In this document: positions 31,618 to 40,786 of the stretch, one piece after another
Layout: the number at the start of each line of letters is the position of its first letter
Position numbering within the stretch: the first letter of the stretch is position 1
From: CBDAQD01 sp965275905
GTDB taxonomy: Bacteria; Pseudomonadota; Alphaproteobacteria; Rhizobiales; JAJFHC01
Assembly (NCBI GenBank): GCA_965275905.1
Contig: CBDHYJ010000081.1
Location: forward strand, 124,001-188,000
Direction of reading: 5' to 3'
Length of the DNA stretch: 64,000 nucleotides
Program-made: the position numbers and the translations under genes
Notes under the pieces: generated by a model
The model's database searches: none
Seen by the model: only the letters and a program-made list of their open reading frames with translations
Told to the model about the DNA's origin: nothing

Positions 31618-32082
31618 ATGAGACCAGCGAAAAAGATCGGGGCCGCGTGCGCGGTAACCGCGGTGCTTCTGTGCGGTGTTGCCTGGGCGCACAAGGGTGC
31701 GACGGGTATCGTCAAGGAGCGCATGGACGTGATGTCGTCGATCGGTGCCAATATGAAGACCATTGGCGAGATGCTGGAGGGCAAGACGGCGTTTGACGGC
31801 AAACGCGTCGAGGCAGCGGCGAGAGCCATCGCCGGACACGCAGACCAATTCCATCACCTTTTCCCCGAAGGCACGAATGACAAGCCGAGCGAGGCCCTGC
31901 CGGTCATCTGGAAGGACTGGGACAGGTTCATCAAGCTTGCGGCCGACCTGAAGAAGACGTCAATTGTCCTTGCCGAGACCGCGCTCTCAGCCAGCGATGC
32001 CGACGACATCCGCATCGCGGCTCTCCTTGTCGCCGGAACCTGCAAGGCATGTCATACCGATTTCAGGCTGAAGAAGAAGTAG
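31618..32082 (+). CDS. cytochrome c' / c-556 family protein
   Basis: The 154-residue protein has a signal peptide (IGAACAVTAVLLCGVAWA) and the four-helix-bundle pattern of cytochrome c': an N-terminal RMDVMSSIGANMKTIGEML helix and a C-terminal heme site CKACH at about 144-148. The methionine-containing first helix suggests the low-spin c-556 type or a five-coordinate c'. It is periplasmic. Cytochromes c' bind NO and can protect against it. It begins 90 bases after the monooxygenase gene. Confidence 0.92.
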   Translation: MRPAKKIGAACAVTAVLLCGVAWAHKGATGIVKERMDVMSSIGANMKTIGEMLEGKTAFDGKRVEAAARAIAGHADQFHHLFPEGTNDKPSEALPVIWKDWDRFIKLAADLKKTSIVLAETALSASDADDIRIAALLVAGTCKACHTDFRLKKK

Positions 32083-32166
32083 CGGCGGATCCCCACGGCA
32101 ATGTGACGCGAACGACTCACCCTCACCTGCTAGAAATCACCTTTTGCGGGGACTGAGGGTATCGGG

Positions 32167-32943
32167 ATGTCTGCACAAACCGGCATCGTGACCGGCATGG
32201 CGTCGGCACTCAGTGGAGACTGGCGGCGCATCGCTCTGCGATCACTGCCCTACATCCTCATCTATGCAGGGCTTCTCGTTCTGGAGAACGCCGCGATCGC
32301 GAGAATGGACCGCTGGCTGCCGGTCGACACCATGGCAACCGCGACGAGTTACAGCGCGATGATCTCGTCGGCTTCGCTCTGGCTGCAGTTGAGCGTCATC
32401 GGCATGGCGGTCCGCCGGCTGCTCGCCTTCGATGAAGACAGGACGGCGTCCCTCTCGGGGCAGCGGTTCCTTATCTTCTGGTGCGTGGTAAGCCTGATCC
32501 TTGCCGCAGCGTTGTTGACCGTCGACCTCTGGCGCGGCGGTCTCCAGTTCCGCGACCCGCCGCTTGGCGGCGACGCTCTGCGCTGGTCCTGGCTTGCCTC
32601 GGTCTACGTGCAGGTCGTCTTCTACTATCTCGGCGCAAGGCTTCTGTTCGGTGCCGCGGACGTTGGCCGCGGAACCGCGACCTGGACCTCGGCCTGGAGC
32701 GCAACAACGACCCTGCAGAGTCTGGGGTTCTTCCTGCTTCTCCTGATCCTCAACCTGACAGTCGAGAACGTGCTCGTAACCGTGATCAGCTATGTGCCGG
32801 TCATAGCCCCGTTCTGGTTCATCCCGAACGAGCTGTCTGAAATGCGGTACTTCGTGAGCCAGGGAACCCGGATCGCAGCGGAGAGCCTCGGCGTCCCGCT
32901 CTACGCTGCATTCTGGCTGGCGCTCGACCGGCGGAAGCCATGA
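32167..32943 (+). CDS. unknown multi-pass membrane protein
   Basis: The 258-residue protein has about six hydrophobic helices, for example LPYILIYAGLLVLENAAIA near 28-46, FLIFWCVVSLILAAALLTVD near 100-119 and LGFFLLLLILNLTVENVLVT near 185-204. No family was recognised. It ends tail to tail with the GcvT-GlyA fusion gene, 15 bases apart, and follows the cytochrome gene by 84 bases on the same strand. Confidence 0.75.
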   Translation: MSAQTGIVTGMASALSGDWRRIALRSLPYILIYAGLLVLENAAIARMDRWLPVDTMATATSYSAMISSASLWLQLSVIGMAVRRLLAFDEDRTASLSGQRFLIFWCVVSLILAAALLTVDLWRGGLQFRDPPLGGDALRWSWLASVYVQVVFYYLGARLLFGAADVGRGTATWTSAWSATTTLQSLGFFLLLLILNLTVENVLVTVISYVPVIAPFWFIPNELSEMRYFVSQGTRIAAESLGVPLYAAFWLALDRRKP

Positions 32944-32958
32944 ATCCGCCGCAACCGG

Positions 32959-35622
32959 TCAGAAGCAGTACCGCATCTCGGTGAACCGCCCCCGGAACGC
33001 TTTCACCGCATCCTTGAAGTGACCGTGCGGCTTGTCTTCGCCGGCATGAACGATCTCCGCCAGCAGCCCGGCAAACGCCTCGAAATCAGCCTCCTTCATG
33101 CCGTACCGCGTCATCTCCTGCGAGCCCATGCGCACACCGCTCGCGGCCGCGAAACTGGCATCGTCGTGGAACGCCTGCGGATTGGTGATGATGTTGTTGG
33201 ATTCCAGGAGAGCGGCGATGAACTCGCCCTTCCCGCGAGCGGTCCGCAGCAGCACCTGATGCGTTTCGGTGAAGTCGCAAGCCGGATCGCCCTCCAGTTC
33301 CAGATCCTGCGCAGCCAGCGCCCGGGCAAACGCCCTGGCGTTGGCGATCACTTGCGCCGGGTAATCATCCCGGTGGGTCAGCATCTCGTAGGTTGCGCCA
33401 AGCAGACCCAGCAGCGTGCCCAGATGATGGTTGCTCACATGCCCCGGGAACGTCCGCTGCTCGATGAAGCCCCACAGATCTTCGAATGCCGACCCGTGGT
33501 CAATGTTGCTCAGGATCACGCCGCGCTGCGGCCCGAAGAAGGTCTTGTGGGTCGACCCGGTAATCAGATCCGCACCCTCCACCAGCGGCCGCTGGAAGGC
33601 ATCGACCAGGAGCCCCAGAACATGAGCGCCGTCATAGTGGATGACCGGGCGTTCCGGATTGTCCCTGCCGAACTCCTGGTGGACGAATTCCGCGATCTCG
33701 GCCACCGGCTCGGTATGGATGATCACGCTGCGCCCGAACACGATGAGCTCGGGCCGCGCCTCCGCAATGATCTCCTTGGCTTTCTCCACATCGATGCGGT
33801 GCGGGTTGTCCGCCTGGATCGGAAAGTGCTCGACCGACGGCCGCCCGGTGACCGGATCCATCGCGATGTAGTTCTTGAGCGCACCGGAGACCTGGGCGCT
33901 CAGATGTCCGCCCTTGTTGAGATCGTGCACCAGGACCGGGCCGAGGTTGCGCGGTGTGAGTCTCTTGCGCTGCCGGTTGCGGAATTGCTTGAGCGCATCG
34001 TAGACCGTGTCGTTCGCCATCTGGCCGCTTATGACGCGTGTCTCCGCGCGCGAGCAGCCGAAATAGGTGCAGAGCGCGGCCTGCAGTTCCAGCTCCTTTT
34101 CCATGATGAACGAGGTGCCCTTGTAATAGCGCACGTCGTCGGCCTCGGGCCCCAGCGCCTTCAGACGGTTGTGCTCGTTGTAGCGGCTTGAGGGATCGCT
34201 CATCGACAGTCGGTCCACGAAGCCTGAGGTGGTCTGCTCGGACGGGATCAGGTTGACGCACTCGGTGCGCCGCCAGGCATGATTGGCTTCGCTTTCCTGC
34301 GTCAGCCTCGCCGCCTCCTGCGCATAGTCCCTGCCGTCCAGCGGTTCGATACCCTTCGGCAGCCGGAAGCCGGTATAGGGCCGCGTGAAGGGCGCTGCCG
34401 GCCACAGGTTGCGCTCCACCAGTTCGGCCTCGAACGTGTTGCCGCGGGCGTCGGCAATGTCGAGCACCACCGGACGGTCGCTGCGATACCGGAAATCCGA
34501 TCGCAGCAGAGCAAGACCGATCGGCCGCATGATGTGGTCGTCCGCCGGCGTCGCGGTGAGTCCAGCTCCGGCAAATGACGTCGACGGCACGCTTGTTCCC
34601 GATGTCACGACGCCGATCTCCTCACCGTCGTGGAGCAGCGTGTAGCCGGCGCGCAGCGGCCGCTTGGAGTCGAACACGGCAATGGGCTGGATCATGTGCT
34701 GCAGAACACGGTCTCCGACCGGCGTCGTGAGCTCATGCCGCCGGATCGCGGCGAATTCCTCGCGTTGGGCCGCAAGCGCCTCCTGTCCGACACAATGCGG
34801 TTCGACATGGTCGAACAGGCGCACGCCGGCCGGTGCAATCGTGTTCGCAAAGATCGGAATGTCGGTTCCATCCTCTGCCTCACCGAGCTCGTGCCCGTAG
34901 AGCGGCAGTCCAGCCTCGAGCCTGAGCGAGTCCCGCGCGGCAAGGCCTGCGACCTCCGCGCCCGCGCCGATCAGCGCGTCACAGAACGCAACGGCGTTCC
35001 CTGAAGGCACGAACAGCTCAAAGCAGATCGCCTCGCCGGTGTAGCCGGTACGCGACACGATAACGTCATATCCGTCCGCCCGCGCCACGCTCAGCTTGTT
35101 GCGCTTGTTGTCCGGCAGATCGCGCTTGGCGACGACCGTCTCGAGCACATGCGAGGCTTCCGGCCCCTGCAGCGATACCATGGCCAGATCATCGCTCACG
35201 TCCTCCATGGTGCAGTCGGCACCGTCCTTCAGACCGTCCAGCCAGGCCCAGTCCTTGTCCCGGTTGGACGCATTGACAACCAGCAGAAAGCGCTCCGGTG
35301 CCAACTTGTAGAGATAGGCGTCGTCGATGGCGCCACCGGTCTCGTTCGGAATGAAGGTGTATTGCGCCTCGCCGACCTTGAGCGCGCGGGCGTTGTTCGT
35401 CAGTCCGCGGAGCAGGAAGTCTTCCGCACCCGGCCCCTCGATCTCGAAACGCCCCATATGCGAAACATCGAACAGTCCGGCCCTCCGCCGTGTCGCGAGA
35501 TGCTCCTGGATCGCACCCGCCTGGTACTGGACCGGCATGTGCCAGCCCGCAAAGTCGACCAGTTTGCCGCCATGCTCCTCGTGCCAGGAATGCAATACTG
35601 TCTGCTGCAAGTCGTCCGACAT
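32959..35622 (-). CDS. fusion of aminomethyltransferase (GcvT) and serine hydroxymethyltransferase (GlyA)
   Basis: ATG 35622, six bases after GGAGG, opens an 887-residue protein. Residues 1 to about 415 are GcvT: LVDFAGWHMPVQYQAGAIQE, LFDVSHMGRFEIEGPGAEDF, VSRTGYTGEAICFELFVP and LRLEAGLPLYGHEL, then a C-terminal barrel domain. From about 440 the protein is an SHMT: ECVNLIPSEQTTSGF, SRYNEHN, RVISGQMANDTVYDAL, and the PLP lysine Lys693 in GSTHKTFFGPQRG. The two halves would make and use 5,10-methylene-THF in one chain. No gcvH, gcvP or lpd gene is nearby. The SHMT half is divergent from housekeeping GlyA, so the real substrate could be a methylated or other amino acid. Confidence 0.9.
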   Translation of the reverse strand: MSDDLQQTVLHSWHEEHGGKLVDFAGWHMPVQYQAGAIQEHLATRRRAGLFDVSHMGRFEIEGPGAEDFLLRGLTNNARALKVGEAQYTFIPNETGGAIDDAYLYKLAPERFLLVVNASNRDKDWAWLDGLKDGADCTMEDVSDDLAMVSLQGPEASHVLETVVAKRDLPDNKRNKLSVARADGYDVIVSRTGYTGEAICFELFVPSGNAVAFCDALIGAGAEVAGLAARDSLRLEAGLPLYGHELGEAEDGTDIPIFANTIAPAGVRLFDHVEPHCVGQEALAAQREEFAAIRRHELTTPVGDRVLQHMIQPIAVFDSKRPLRAGYTLLHDGEEIGVVTSGTSVPSTSFAGAGLTATPADDHIMRPIGLALLRSDFRYRSDRPVVLDIADARGNTFEAELVERNLWPAAPFTRPYTGFRLPKGIEPLDGRDYAQEAARLTQESEANHAWRRTECVNLIPSEQTTSGFVDRLSMSDPSSRYNEHNRLKALGPEADDVRYYKGTSFIMEKELELQAALCTYFGCSRAETRVISGQMANDTVYDALKQFRNRQRKRLTPRNLGPVLVHDLNKGGHLSAQVSGALKNYIAMDPVTGRPSVEHFPIQADNPHRIDVEKAKEIIAEARPELIVFGRSVIIHTEPVAEIAEFVHQEFGRDNPERPVIHYDGAHVLGLLVDAFQRPLVEGADLITGSTHKTFFGPQRGVILSNIDHGSAFEDLWGFIEQRTFPGHVSNHHLGTLLGLLGATYEMLTHRDDYPAQVIANARAFARALAAQDLELEGDPACDFTETHQVLLRTARGKGEFIAALLESNNIITNPQAFHDDASFAAASGVRMGSQEMTRYGMKEADFEAFAGLLAEIVHAGEDKPHGHFKDAVKAFRGRFTEMRYCF

Positions 35623-35755
35623 CACACACCTCCCGTCCGCAGGGCGTCTTCATGCCGGTGACGCCCCAATTGGCCTCGGGACCAGAGTAACGGATGGACA
35701 TGACCGCGCAAAGGCGGCAGGACACCTGTCGACGCCTGCCGGGAAGCCGGAACGT

Positions 35756-36586
35756 TCAAGCGGCCGAACGGGCCAGCAATTCGCGTGTTTCCGCTACCGA
35801 CATAACCGTGTGGCCGAGCGCCGCTACGGTGTCGACGGCAGAGCGGACGACCTCGCAATTGGTCCCGTAAGGCGTACCGTCCGGTCTGAGGATATTGTTC
35901 TCGAAGCCCACCCGCACATGTCCTCCAGCCTCGATCGCGGCCTTCACGCATGCGGCTTCATTGCGGCCGAATGCGCACATCGACCAGGGCAGCGTCTCCT
36001 TGCCAAGCGCCTCCAGAAAAGGTGCAAGGTCGTCCGGATCGGACTCCTGAGTGGCGCTGTACCGGCCGAGGACAAACAGAAGAAAAGGTTCGGCGAACGG
36101 GACGACCCCCTTCTCCCTGAGTGCCAGGAACTCCCGCAACTCATCCGCGCTGAAGACGATAAACTGCGGCGCGATCTTCTCGGCCTTGAGCCAGCGCAGG
36201 AAATCGGCAACCCGGCACTCATCGCCTCCCGGAGGCAGGATCTCCGCCATGGCCAGAGAGACCGCTTCCGGCCGCACCCGCCGCACCATGTCCATCTGCT
36301 CGGCAGGCGAATAAACGCCCGCCGCCTCGCTGGTGATCTGGACCACCAGGTCGTCACCCACGACGGTGCGGATCTCGTCAAGCACAAGGCGATAGGCATC
36401 GGGGTTTATGGTGTGCCGGTTATCGTTGTTGCGCACGTGGAGATGGAGAGCGGCGGCACCTGCCCGTGCGCACGCCACCGCCTCGGCGGCGATCTCCGGT
36501 CCCGAGAGAGGGATTGCCGGATGGTCGCACTTGGTTCGCCGCGCACCATTCGGCGCCACCATGACCATGACCGGGCGACCACTCAT
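35756..36586 (-). CDS. BKACE (DUF849) beta-keto acid cleavage enzyme
   Basis: The 276-residue protein is a TIM-barrel of the 3-keto-5-aminohexanoate cleavage family. Zinc ligands are the His pair in ALHLHVRNND (near 48-50) and His in GGHVRVGFENNI near the C-terminus. Other marks are VMVAPNGARRTK at the start and TSEAAGVYSPAEQMD. Family members split a beta-keto acid with acetyl-CoA to acetoacetate and an acyl-CoA, and the substrate varies with the pocket. It lies 133 bases upstream of the GcvT-GlyA fusion on the same strand, so co-transcription is possible. Confidence 0.92.
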   Translation of the reverse strand: MSGRPVMVMVAPNGARRTKCDHPAIPLSGPEIAAEAVACARAGAAALHLHVRNNDNRHTINPDAYRLVLDEIRTVVGDDLVVQITSEAAGVYSPAEQMDMVRRVRPEAVSLAMAEILPPGGDECRVADFLRWLKAEKIAPQFIVFSADELREFLALREKGVVPFAEPFLLFVLGRYSATQESDPDDLAPFLEALGKETLPWSMCAFGRNEAACVKAAIEAGGHVRVGFENNILRPDGTPYGTNCEVVRSAVDTVAALGHTVMSVAETRELLARSAA

Positions 36587-36801
36587 GGCGCGGCGTGCAC
36601 CGCGGAATTACGCAAAGAGGGCAATTGATCCGCAGCTCTGGCGAAACCAACCGTTGCCATCGTCCTCTCTCTCCGCGCCCTGATAGTCAGGCTCAGGACT
36701 TTGACGCATAGCAACGGCTGCCGCAAGCCCGGCCCGGTCTCACAGATCTTCACATTATTATGTTGGGAATTGCGGGAACCCTCTATCGGGAATCCGGCGG
36801 G

Positions 36802-37305
36802 TCAGACCTTGGCGCCGTCCTTGATCGGAGGCGCGAACTGCAGGCTCATGTCCCACGGCAGGTAGATCCAGGTGTCCTGGCTCACCTCGGTGATGAACGT
36901 GTCCACGACCTCGCGTCCGAGCGGCTTGGCATAGACGGTCGCGAAATGCGCCTTCGGCAGCAACTCGCGAACGACCCGCCCCGTCTTGCCGGTGTCGACA
37001 AGATCATCGACGATGAGGACCCCCTCGCCTTCACCGCCGCCAATGTTTGTCACTTCCTCGGCGACGGTCTTGAGCACCGACATCTCGCCCTGGTTCTTGT
37101 AGTCGTACGAGGCGATGCAGACCGTTTCGATGGTCCGGATGCCCAGTTCACGCGCCACGATCGCCGCGGGAACCAGCCCTCCGCGTGTCACGCTGACAAT
37201 GGCCTTCCACTCACCCTGTCCACCAAGCCGCCAGGCCAGCGCCCGCGCGTCCCGGTGCATCTGGTCCCACGAGACCGGAAAACCCTTCTCATACCGCTCT
37301 TCCAT
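36802..37305 (-). CDS. gpt: xanthine-guanine phosphoribosyltransferase
   Basis: The 167-residue enzyme salvages xanthine and guanine with PRPP. It begins YEKGFPVSWDQMHRDARALA like other XGPRTs. IVSVTRGGLVPAAIVAREL is the substrate-side loop, GVLIVDDLVDTGKTGRVVRE is the PRPP-binding motif, and WIYLPWDM near the end contacts the base. Length matches the family. It appears to be transcribed alone. Confidence 0.95.
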   Translation of the reverse strand: MEERYEKGFPVSWDQMHRDARALAWRLGGQGEWKAIVSVTRGGLVPAAIVARELGIRTIETVCIASYDYKNQGEMSVLKTVAEEVTNIGGGEGEGVLIVDDLVDTGKTGRVVRELLPKAHFATVYAKPLGREVVDTFITEVSQDTWIYLPWDMSLQFAPPIKDGAKV

Positions 37306-37415
37306 TCAGCCCTCGGTTGCATTTGGCGTGCCTGCCTATGCTATGCCGGGCAATTCCCGGCATATCAAGGCTCAAGTTGGAGCCTGTGGATGAACCGTTC
37401 GGGCCTGACGGCGCA

Positions 37416-38450
37416 TCATTGGGCGGCCGTGGCAGCCTCGCTGTCCTGCGCCGCATCATCGCTACTGGCGGTTTCCATGACCGCCGCCTTCATTCCTTCA
37501 TCGAACGGCATGACAACGGGATTCGGGCTGGAATTGAACATCAGGCGCAGCACGTCGGGCCTCGAGTAGTGACCGACCGGATCGGCCGCCGACTTCGCAT
37601 AGGCGATCATGCCGAGATCGATTTCCGCAACCACCAGCCCTTCCTCGTTTTCGTCGAGGGTGTCGCCAAGCGGCGCGCCGTCCGGTCCGAATATGCGCGC
37701 AAACCCGCCGCCAGGCTGCAGAAACTGCTGCTTGTCAGGCGTGTCGCACAGCATGTCGTACATCTCCTGCGAAACCGTCGCGCAGGCGGCAAGTACGAAA
37801 CACTGGCCTTCCGCGGCATACATCTGGCTGGCCGAGGTGTTCAGTTCCGGGCCGAGCGCGTAAGCCGCACCGCGGTAGAGACTGAAGCTCGGCCATGACG
37901 CGATGTGAATCTGCTCGTTCTGCGAATACATCGCGTATTTGGTCAGCGGCTGCAGGTGTTCCCAGCAGCACAGTGCGCCGACCCGGCCGATATCGGTCTC
38001 ATGAACCACGATATGGCTTCCGTCGCCCTCACCGAACACGGTGCGCTCGACATGCGTGGGTTTGAGCTTCCTGCGCCGGGAAACGACCCCGCCGTCGGGT
38101 CCGAAATGCCATTGCCCCATATAGAGGCTGCCGCCCGCCTTTTCCGAGACACCGAGGACGACATGCATATCGTTGCGCCTGGCGGCCTCGCGCAGAGCGT
38201 CGTCCTGGGGACTGCCCGCCTCGATCGCGTTGTCAAAGTAGCGCCCGACGAACTGCATGCCCCACGCGGGCGCACCAAGCCAGATCCACCACGGATAACC
38301 GGGGATCCAGGTCTCCGGGAACGCAATCATCTTGATGCCCTGCGATCCGGCCTCGTCGATCAGGGCAACCGCCTTCTCGACCGTCCTGTCGAGATCGAGG
38401 AATACCGGTGCCGCCTGGACGGCGGCGACTTTGAACGGACCTGTAGTCAT
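37416..38450 (-). CDS. nitrilase
   Basis: ATG 38450 lies six bases after GGAGGAA; the long upstream frame is spurious. The 344-residue enzyme has the catalytic triad of true nitrilases: Glu46 in IAFPETWIPGYPWWIW, Lys in RRKLKPTHVERTVFGEGDG and Cys in GALCCWEHLQPL. The CWEH context and PGYPWW are typical of plant/bacterial nitrilases that turn R-CN directly into an acid and ammonia. The C-terminal 25 residues are a low-complexity tail. The gene diverges from an AraC regulator, the usual arrangement for inducible nitrilases. It probably forms a spiral oligomer in the cytoplasm. Confidence 0.95.
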   Translation of the reverse strand: MTTGPFKVAAVQAAPVFLDLDRTVEKAVALIDEAGSQGIKMIAFPETWIPGYPWWIWLGAPAWGMQFVGRYFDNAIEAGSPQDDALREAARRNDMHVVLGVSEKAGGSLYMGQWHFGPDGGVVSRRRKLKPTHVERTVFGEGDGSHIVVHETDIGRVGALCCWEHLQPLTKYAMYSQNEQIHIASWPSFSLYRGAAYALGPELNTSASQMYAAEGQCFVLAACATVSQEMYDMLCDTPDKQQFLQPGGGFARIFGPDGAPLGDTLDENEEGLVVAEIDLGMIAYAKSAADPVGHYSRPDVLRLMFNSSPNPVVMPFDEGMKAAVMETASSDDAAQDSEAATAAQ

Positions 38451-38617
38451 CATTTCCTCCCGAACGCATTTGCTTTTCTCCACTCCACAGTCTGGCGCAA
38501 CCGGACCGGCGCCGCTTTGGCTTCTGGGCGCGAAAAGTTGTGTTTTTGGGCGGTCGCACCTAACGTTGAGACAGGCGCCGGCCGACGGCGACCGGGCAAT
38601 GCGGGAGGACTCAGTCA

Positions 38618-39583
38618 TTGCCGATACGTTTCGCGACCAGCGACACAGGCAGACACGAACATTTCGCCTATTGGCGGGAAGCCGTCTGCGACGCCTATGT
38701 CCTGCTTGGCTGCGAGTCCGAAAAGCGCCGGGACTTTAGTGGCGAGATCGTCCTGGAACGGTTCTCCAACCTGTCGGTTTCATTCGTTTCAGGCACGACG
38801 CAGGAAGTGTTCCGGCGCAGGCGCGATATTGCCCGGTCCTCGGAAGACTTCTACCTTCTGAGCCTTCAGATGAAGAACCAGGGGCTCGTCGCCCAGGGCG
38901 GCAGGGTCGGACACTTGCAGCCGGGCGACTTCGCGCTCTACAGCAGCACCGATCCGTATCACCTTACGCTCGCTGATGATTTCAGACAGCTCGTACTCCA
39001 GGTTCCAAGAGCTTCATTGATACAACGGCTGCCGAATGCGGATCTGCTGACGGGCAGAACCGTGCGCGGCGATCATGGCATCGGCGCACTGGTCAGCGAG
39101 AGCCTGTTGAGTTTCGCGCAGAGCATCGGCGCCGCGGGCGCGGCGACGCAGAACATCATGCAGGACACCGTGATCGACCTCATGGCAACCGGCCTTGCCT
39201 CCCTTGAGGACAGTGCATTCGACTTGAGCCTTCCGGAACAGAATTGTCTCGTAAGGTCGAATGCGTTTATCCGGTCGAACCTGTATAACCCGAACCTGGA
39301 CCGCAACGCGGTCGCGCGTGCCGTCGGGCTATCGGTGCGCAGGCTGAACGAGATCTATGCCGCACAGCAGACGTCGATCGCGGCCGAGATCCGGAACGCG
39401 CGGCTTGACCGCATCGCACAGGACCTTGCCGACCCGCGTCTGCGCCGTCAGTCCGTCACGCAGATCGCGATGAACCGCGGCGTGGGCAATCTGCAGCACT
39501 TTTCGAAGGTGTTCCGGGAACGGTTCGGCATGCCGCCCGGCAGCTACCGCAGACAGGCAGCGAGGCCACCTGTCCGCATGTAA
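38618..39583 (+). CDS. AraC family transcriptional regulator (probable nitrilase regulator)
   Basis: The start is taken as TTG 38618, nine bases after GGAGG. The 321-residue protein has an N-terminal AraC-binding-like domain (HFAYWREAVCDAYVLLGCES; YLLSLQMKNQGLVAQGGRVG; LQPGDFALYSSTDPYHL) and a C-terminal double helix-turn-helix from about 215 (NPNLDRNAVARAVGLSVRRL; VTQIAMNRGVGNLQHFSKVF). It diverges from the nitrilase gene with 167 bases between, so it likely activates it in response to a nitrile, amide or acid. The inducer is unknown. Confidence 0.92.
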   Translation: MPIRFATSDTGRHEHFAYWREAVCDAYVLLGCESEKRRDFSGEIVLERFSNLSVSFVSGTTQEVFRRRRDIARSSEDFYLLSLQMKNQGLVAQGGRVGHLQPGDFALYSSTDPYHLTLADDFRQLVLQVPRASLIQRLPNADLLTGRTVRGDHGIGALVSESLLSFAQSIGAAGAATQNIMQDTVIDLMATGLASLEDSAFDLSLPEQNCLVRSNAFIRSNLYNPNLDRNAVARAVGLSVRRLNEIYAAQQTSIAAEIRNARLDRIAQDLADPRLRRQSVTQIAMNRGVGNLQHFSKVFRERFGMPPGSYRRQAARPPVRM

Positions 39584-39603
39584 TTGTTCTGATTGTCCGG
39601 TCT

Positions 39604-39966
39604 TCAGCGAAGAACCGTCACGCGAACGCGGGCGATTCCGGAACGGCGCATGCCGAGCTTTCGCGCCGCGCCTGCCGAGACATCGATGATGCGGTTACGG
39701 ATGAAGGGTCCGCGGTCGTTGATACGCAGGACAACGCTGCGGCCGTTGCGCAGGTTCTTCACACGCACGCGCGTCCCGAAACGGAGAGTCCGGTGCGCAG
39801 CGGTCATGCCATTGGGGTTGTACCGCTCGCCGTTCGCGGTCCGGGTGCCCATTGAGTAATAGGACGCAAGTCCGACCTGCGTTTTCTTCGAATGGGAGTT
39901 GGCATCGGACGGGCCGATGAAGGCGAGCGCGACCACTGCCGTGAAGATCATTGCAAATTGTTTCAT
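39604..39966 (-). CDS. RlpA-like septal ring lytic transglycosylase (single-domain)
   Basis: ATG 39966 is eight bases after GGAG; ATG 39972 is an alternative. The 120-residue protein has a signal peptide (FAMIFTAVVALAFIGPSDA) and a double-psi beta-barrel: VGLASYYSMGTRTANGERYN, GMTAAHRTLRFGTRVRVKNL and VVLRINDRGPFIRNRIIDVS. These are the RlpA signatures, including the catalytic region around NDRGP. It lacks the SPOR domain of E. coli RlpA. It is probably periplasmic and acts on naked glycan strands. Confidence 0.93.
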   Translation of the reverse strand: MKQFAMIFTAVVALAFIGPSDANSHSKKTQVGLASYYSMGTRTANGERYNPNGMTAAHRTLRFGTRVRVKNLRNGRSVVLRINDRGPFIRNRIIDVSAGAARKLGMRRSGIARVRVTVLR

Positions 39967-40088
39967 TTTCATCACTCCAAACAGCACAAAAGCGGACCAG
40001 GGGTCCGCTTCGCGTTGTTTTGCCAAGGTTTCTTTGCCGTCATTTGGGCAAGCTTTGTGGCCAAATTGTGACAACGATTGTTGCAGAT

Positions 40089-40661
40089 TCAGAACTTCGG
40101 GGTTCTCTCCACGTTCGCAGGGTCGCTAATCATGGTTACGAAATCCTCAACAAACCGGTCGACGGCATCCCAGTCGGTCAGTTCCCAGTCCCGGCTGGTA
40201 TCGACGGGAGCGCCCTTCTGTCTGGCGATCATCTTCAGAATCCAGCGTTTGAAGAAGTCGTATTCGGTGTACCGGAATGCCCCGGCGACACTGATTGACC
40301 GATCCGGCTGCCAGCCGGTCTCCCCGACCAGCTTGTCGATGTAGCCCTGGGCATCGCGCTTGTCCTCCTCGTCCTCGCCCGCTGCGGAAAGAGAAACGGA
40401 AACGAACGCCGTAGGTTTGCCAAGCAGCAGTTCCCAATGCTTCCTGATGAAATGAACGACAGCGCTCTGATAGGCACTCTGATGAACCGATGCCGCAATG
40501 ATAATGGCGTCGGGCGCGCCCAAATCGATATCATTGTCCAGTCCGCTCGCATCGATCATGTCGACGGCATCGCCGAGACCACGAGCATGTTCCGCCATCC
40601 GCGTGGCGATCTTTCGCGTCTGCCCTTCGGTGGTTCCGTAGATCAGAAGAATTCTGGCCAT
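40089..40661 (-). CDS. flavodoxin-domain protein (HemG-like protoporphyrinogen oxidase)
   Basis: The 190-residue protein has the FMN phosphate loop IYGTTEGQTRKIATRMAEH at the N-terminus and VSVSLSAAGEDEEDKR in the middle. The C-terminal motif FFKRWILKMIARQKGAPVD, followed by TSRDWELTDWDAVDRF, is the pattern of HemG, the flavodoxin-type protoporphyrinogen oxidase. It may oxidise protoporphyrinogen IX with a quinone acceptor. HemG is unusual in Alphaproteobacteria, which mostly use HemJ, so a different redox role is possible. Confidence 0.88.
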   Translation of the reverse strand: MARILLIYGTTEGQTRKIATRMAEHARGLGDAVDMIDASGLDNDIDLGAPDAIIIAASVHQSAYQSAVVHFIRKHWELLLGKPTAFVSVSLSAAGEDEEDKRDAQGYIDKLVGETGWQPDRSISVAGAFRYTEYDFFKRWILKMIARQKGAPVDTSRDWELTDWDAVDRFVEDFVTMISDPANVERTPKF

Positions 40662-40786
40662 CGTCTGGCTCCGTGACGATCACCCCCATCTCCGCTTACA
40701 GTACCGCCGCCGAGGGAGCCATGTGTTGACCGACATCAATCGGGCCTCTCATTCCCTCAACTGGTCGAGAGCAGGTGAACCGTCCA

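Noticed and set aside
37416..38618. Nitrilase start at 38618 with 56 extra residues
   Set aside because: The extension is unlike nitrilases and overlaps the promoter region of the divergent AraC gene; GGAGGAA before ATG 38450 fits better.
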